Assembly (NCBI GenBank): GCA_027340645.1
Contig: DAHWQN010000042.1
Coordinates: 1 to 5,766, forward strand
Origin: Microcaldota archaeon
GTDB taxonomy: Archaea > Micrarchaeota > Micrarchaeia > Micrarchaeales > CABMGC01
DNA: 5,766 nt
Reading direction: 5' to 3'
Within the stretch, counting starts at the first letter, position 1. Each line of letters starts with the position of its first letter. Position numbers and translations under genes: made by a program. The notes beneath the pieces were generated by a model that saw nothing but the letters and a program-made list of their open reading frames with translations, was not told the origin of the DNA and did not search any database. Positions 4,871-5,766 of this stretch are shown here, one piece after another.

Positions 4871-5766
4871 ATGGTACAAACAAGATTTTCCCCTACAGAA
4901 GTCATAAACAAGCCGAAACAATTGACGAAGGATCAAAGCGAAGCCGTCCTCAGTAAAGATAGGTACATAAAAGTAATTGCCGGGGCAGGCACGGGAAAAA
5001 CAGAAACTCTTACAAGAAGGATCGCATACCTTCTACTTGTTGAAAATGTGCCTCCGGCCTCAATAGTCGCATTCACCTTTACGGAAAGAGCCGCACAAAG
5101 TATGAAAGAGCGAATCTATGAAACCATAGAAAAATTTAAGGGCAAGGAGGGTCTAGTGAGATTAGGCGAGATGTATATAGGTACAATACATGCTTATGCC
5201 AAAAAACTTTTAGAGGATGAATACAAGTTCGGAATTCATACGCTTCTGGATGACAATCAGGAGATGGCATTTTTGTTAAGGGAGGGGTGGGGCCTGGGCC
5301 TTGGCAATGGTTATGGTAACTATTCTAGCGCATGTCAGACTTTCCTAAGGGCATTTAATATGTCTTTAGATGAGCAGCTGGATGAAGGTGCTCTGAAGAA
5401 GGCAGAGGACTTCCACCATAAGCAGGAGAAATACTTTAAACTGCTAAATGATAATAAATTACTCACATTCGGAACAGTAATACATTACGCTCTTCTCAAT
5501 CTAAAAAAGCGACCGGAACCAGCTAAAAAGATAAAATACCTTGTCGTAGACGAATATCAGGACATAAATTATGCGCAATTTTCTCTAATAAAGATTCTAG
5601 GCAAAAATGCATCGGTTTTTGTTGTAGGTGACCCTAGACAAAGTATATACCAATGGCGGGGCTCTAATGAAAGATTCTTCAACGACTTTGATAAGTATTT
5701 CCCGAATCCTAAAATTGTAAATATAAAAGCAAATAGGCGCAGTGGAATAAATATAGTGAAAAACGC
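4871..5766 (+). CDS. UvrD/Rep-type superfamily 1A DNA helicase, N-terminal part (runs off window)
   Basis: The frame opens at ATG 4871, the first start after an in-frame TAA at 4853, and continues without a stop to the window end (298 codons). The product is an ATP-dependent helicase or translocase on single-stranded DNA. Motifs in order are the Q motif LTKDQSEAV (18-26), Walker A AGAGTGKT (37-44, Lys43), motif Ia AFTFTERAAQSMKERI (67-82), motif Ib GTIHAYAKKLL (104-114), Walker B VVDEYQDIN (225-233, Asp227/Glu228), motif III VVGDPRQSIYQWRGS (251-265, Gln257 and Arg263), and the start of motif IV, ANRRS (287-291). All ATPase residues in view are intact. The missing C-terminus (domain 2A/2B, perhaps a nuclease domain) would decide between a PcrA/UvrD-like repair enzyme, an AddA-like nuclease-helicase and a defence helicase such as GajB of Gabija. 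Third codon positions look more A/T-rich than in the integrase gene. Its place on a probable integrative element suggests replication, stability or defence cargo (inference). Confidence 0.9.
   Translation, partial: MVQTRFSPTEVINKPKQLTKDQSEAVLSKDRYIKVIAGAGTGKTETLTRRIAYLLLVENVPPASIVAFTFTERAAQSMKERIYETIEKFKGKEGLVRLGEMYIGTIHAYAKKLLEDEYKFGIHTLLDDNQEMAFLLREGWGLGLGNGYGNYSSACQTFLRAFNMSLDEQLDEGALKKAEDFHHKQEKYFKLLNDNKLLTFGTVIHYALLNLKKRPEPAKKIKYLVVDEYQDINYAQFSLIKILGKNASVFVVGDPRQSIYQWRGSNERFFNDFDKYFPNPKIVNIKANRRSGINIVKN

Larger units (their letters stand above)
3064..5766 (+). mobile_element. Left part of a probable integrative element at tRNA-Asn
   Basis: An intact tRNA gene, an adjacent outward-facing tyrosine recombinase, a small charged protein and a UvrD-type helicase are in line on one strand, whereas the genes left of the tRNA look like ordinary chromosomal genes. 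The recombinase gene is uninterrupted, so the layout is of the intact-integrase (pNOB8-like) kind and not the split-integrase (SSV1-like) kind. The right boundary lies beyond the window. It is also possible that only a domesticated recombinase sits here and the helicase is chromosomal. Confidence 0.5.

Noticed and set aside
4710..4907. Frame of the small charged protein stays open for about 65 codons beyond its TGA, overlapping the helicase start
   Set aside because: There is no ATG start, a promoter-like box lies inside it, the translation shows no family features, and an open run of this length is not rare by chance. UGA readthrough is not needed to explain anything else.
1..5766. CRISPR array or insertion sequence ends
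   Set aside because: No regularly spaced repeats and no transposase or paired terminal inverted repeats were seen.

Overview
The window reads as archaeal. The evidence is TATA-like boxes about 26-30 bp upstream of several starts that leave little or no 5' leader, a tRNA-Asn gene without an encoded CCA, an archaeal-type tyrosine recombinase ending in a zinc ribbon, and a secreted protein crowded with N-glycosylation sequons. Ile ATA and Arg AGG/AGA codons are frequent. The phylum cannot be fixed from this sequence. A DPANN or Thermoplasmata-like lineage is only a guess.

Left part (about 1-2990) looks like ordinary chromosome. It begins with the 3' part of a multi-pass membrane protein. A convergent branched-chain amino-acid aminotransferase (ilvE) follows, with only 15 bp between the two stop codons. 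A 62-bp divergent promoter region separates ilvE from a two-gene cluster on the plus strand: an exported, sequon-rich protein with Ig-like domains, then an unrecognised soluble protein made of two diverged copies of one unit.

The middle (2993-3131) holds an intact tRNA-Asn(GUU) gene. A tyrosine recombinase gene starts 67 bp downstream and points away from it. This is the classical layout of the left end of an integrative element that uses a tRNA 3' end as its attachment site, so the chromosome/element boundary is inferred near 3040-3064. No second copy of the tRNA end lies in the window, so the right end, if there is one, is outside.

The right part (3132-5766) would then be element cargo. 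It contains the integrase, a small highly charged helical protein, and the first 298 codons of a UvrD/Rep-type superfamily 1 helicase that runs off the window end. Possible regulatory structures are a 7-bp inverted repeat enclosing the integrase start codon, a 10-bp A/T-rich inverted repeat just after the integrase stop, and a 161-bp stretch before the helicase with a promoter-like box. Whether the helicase serves defence, replication or repair cannot be told without its C-terminus and the genes beyond.
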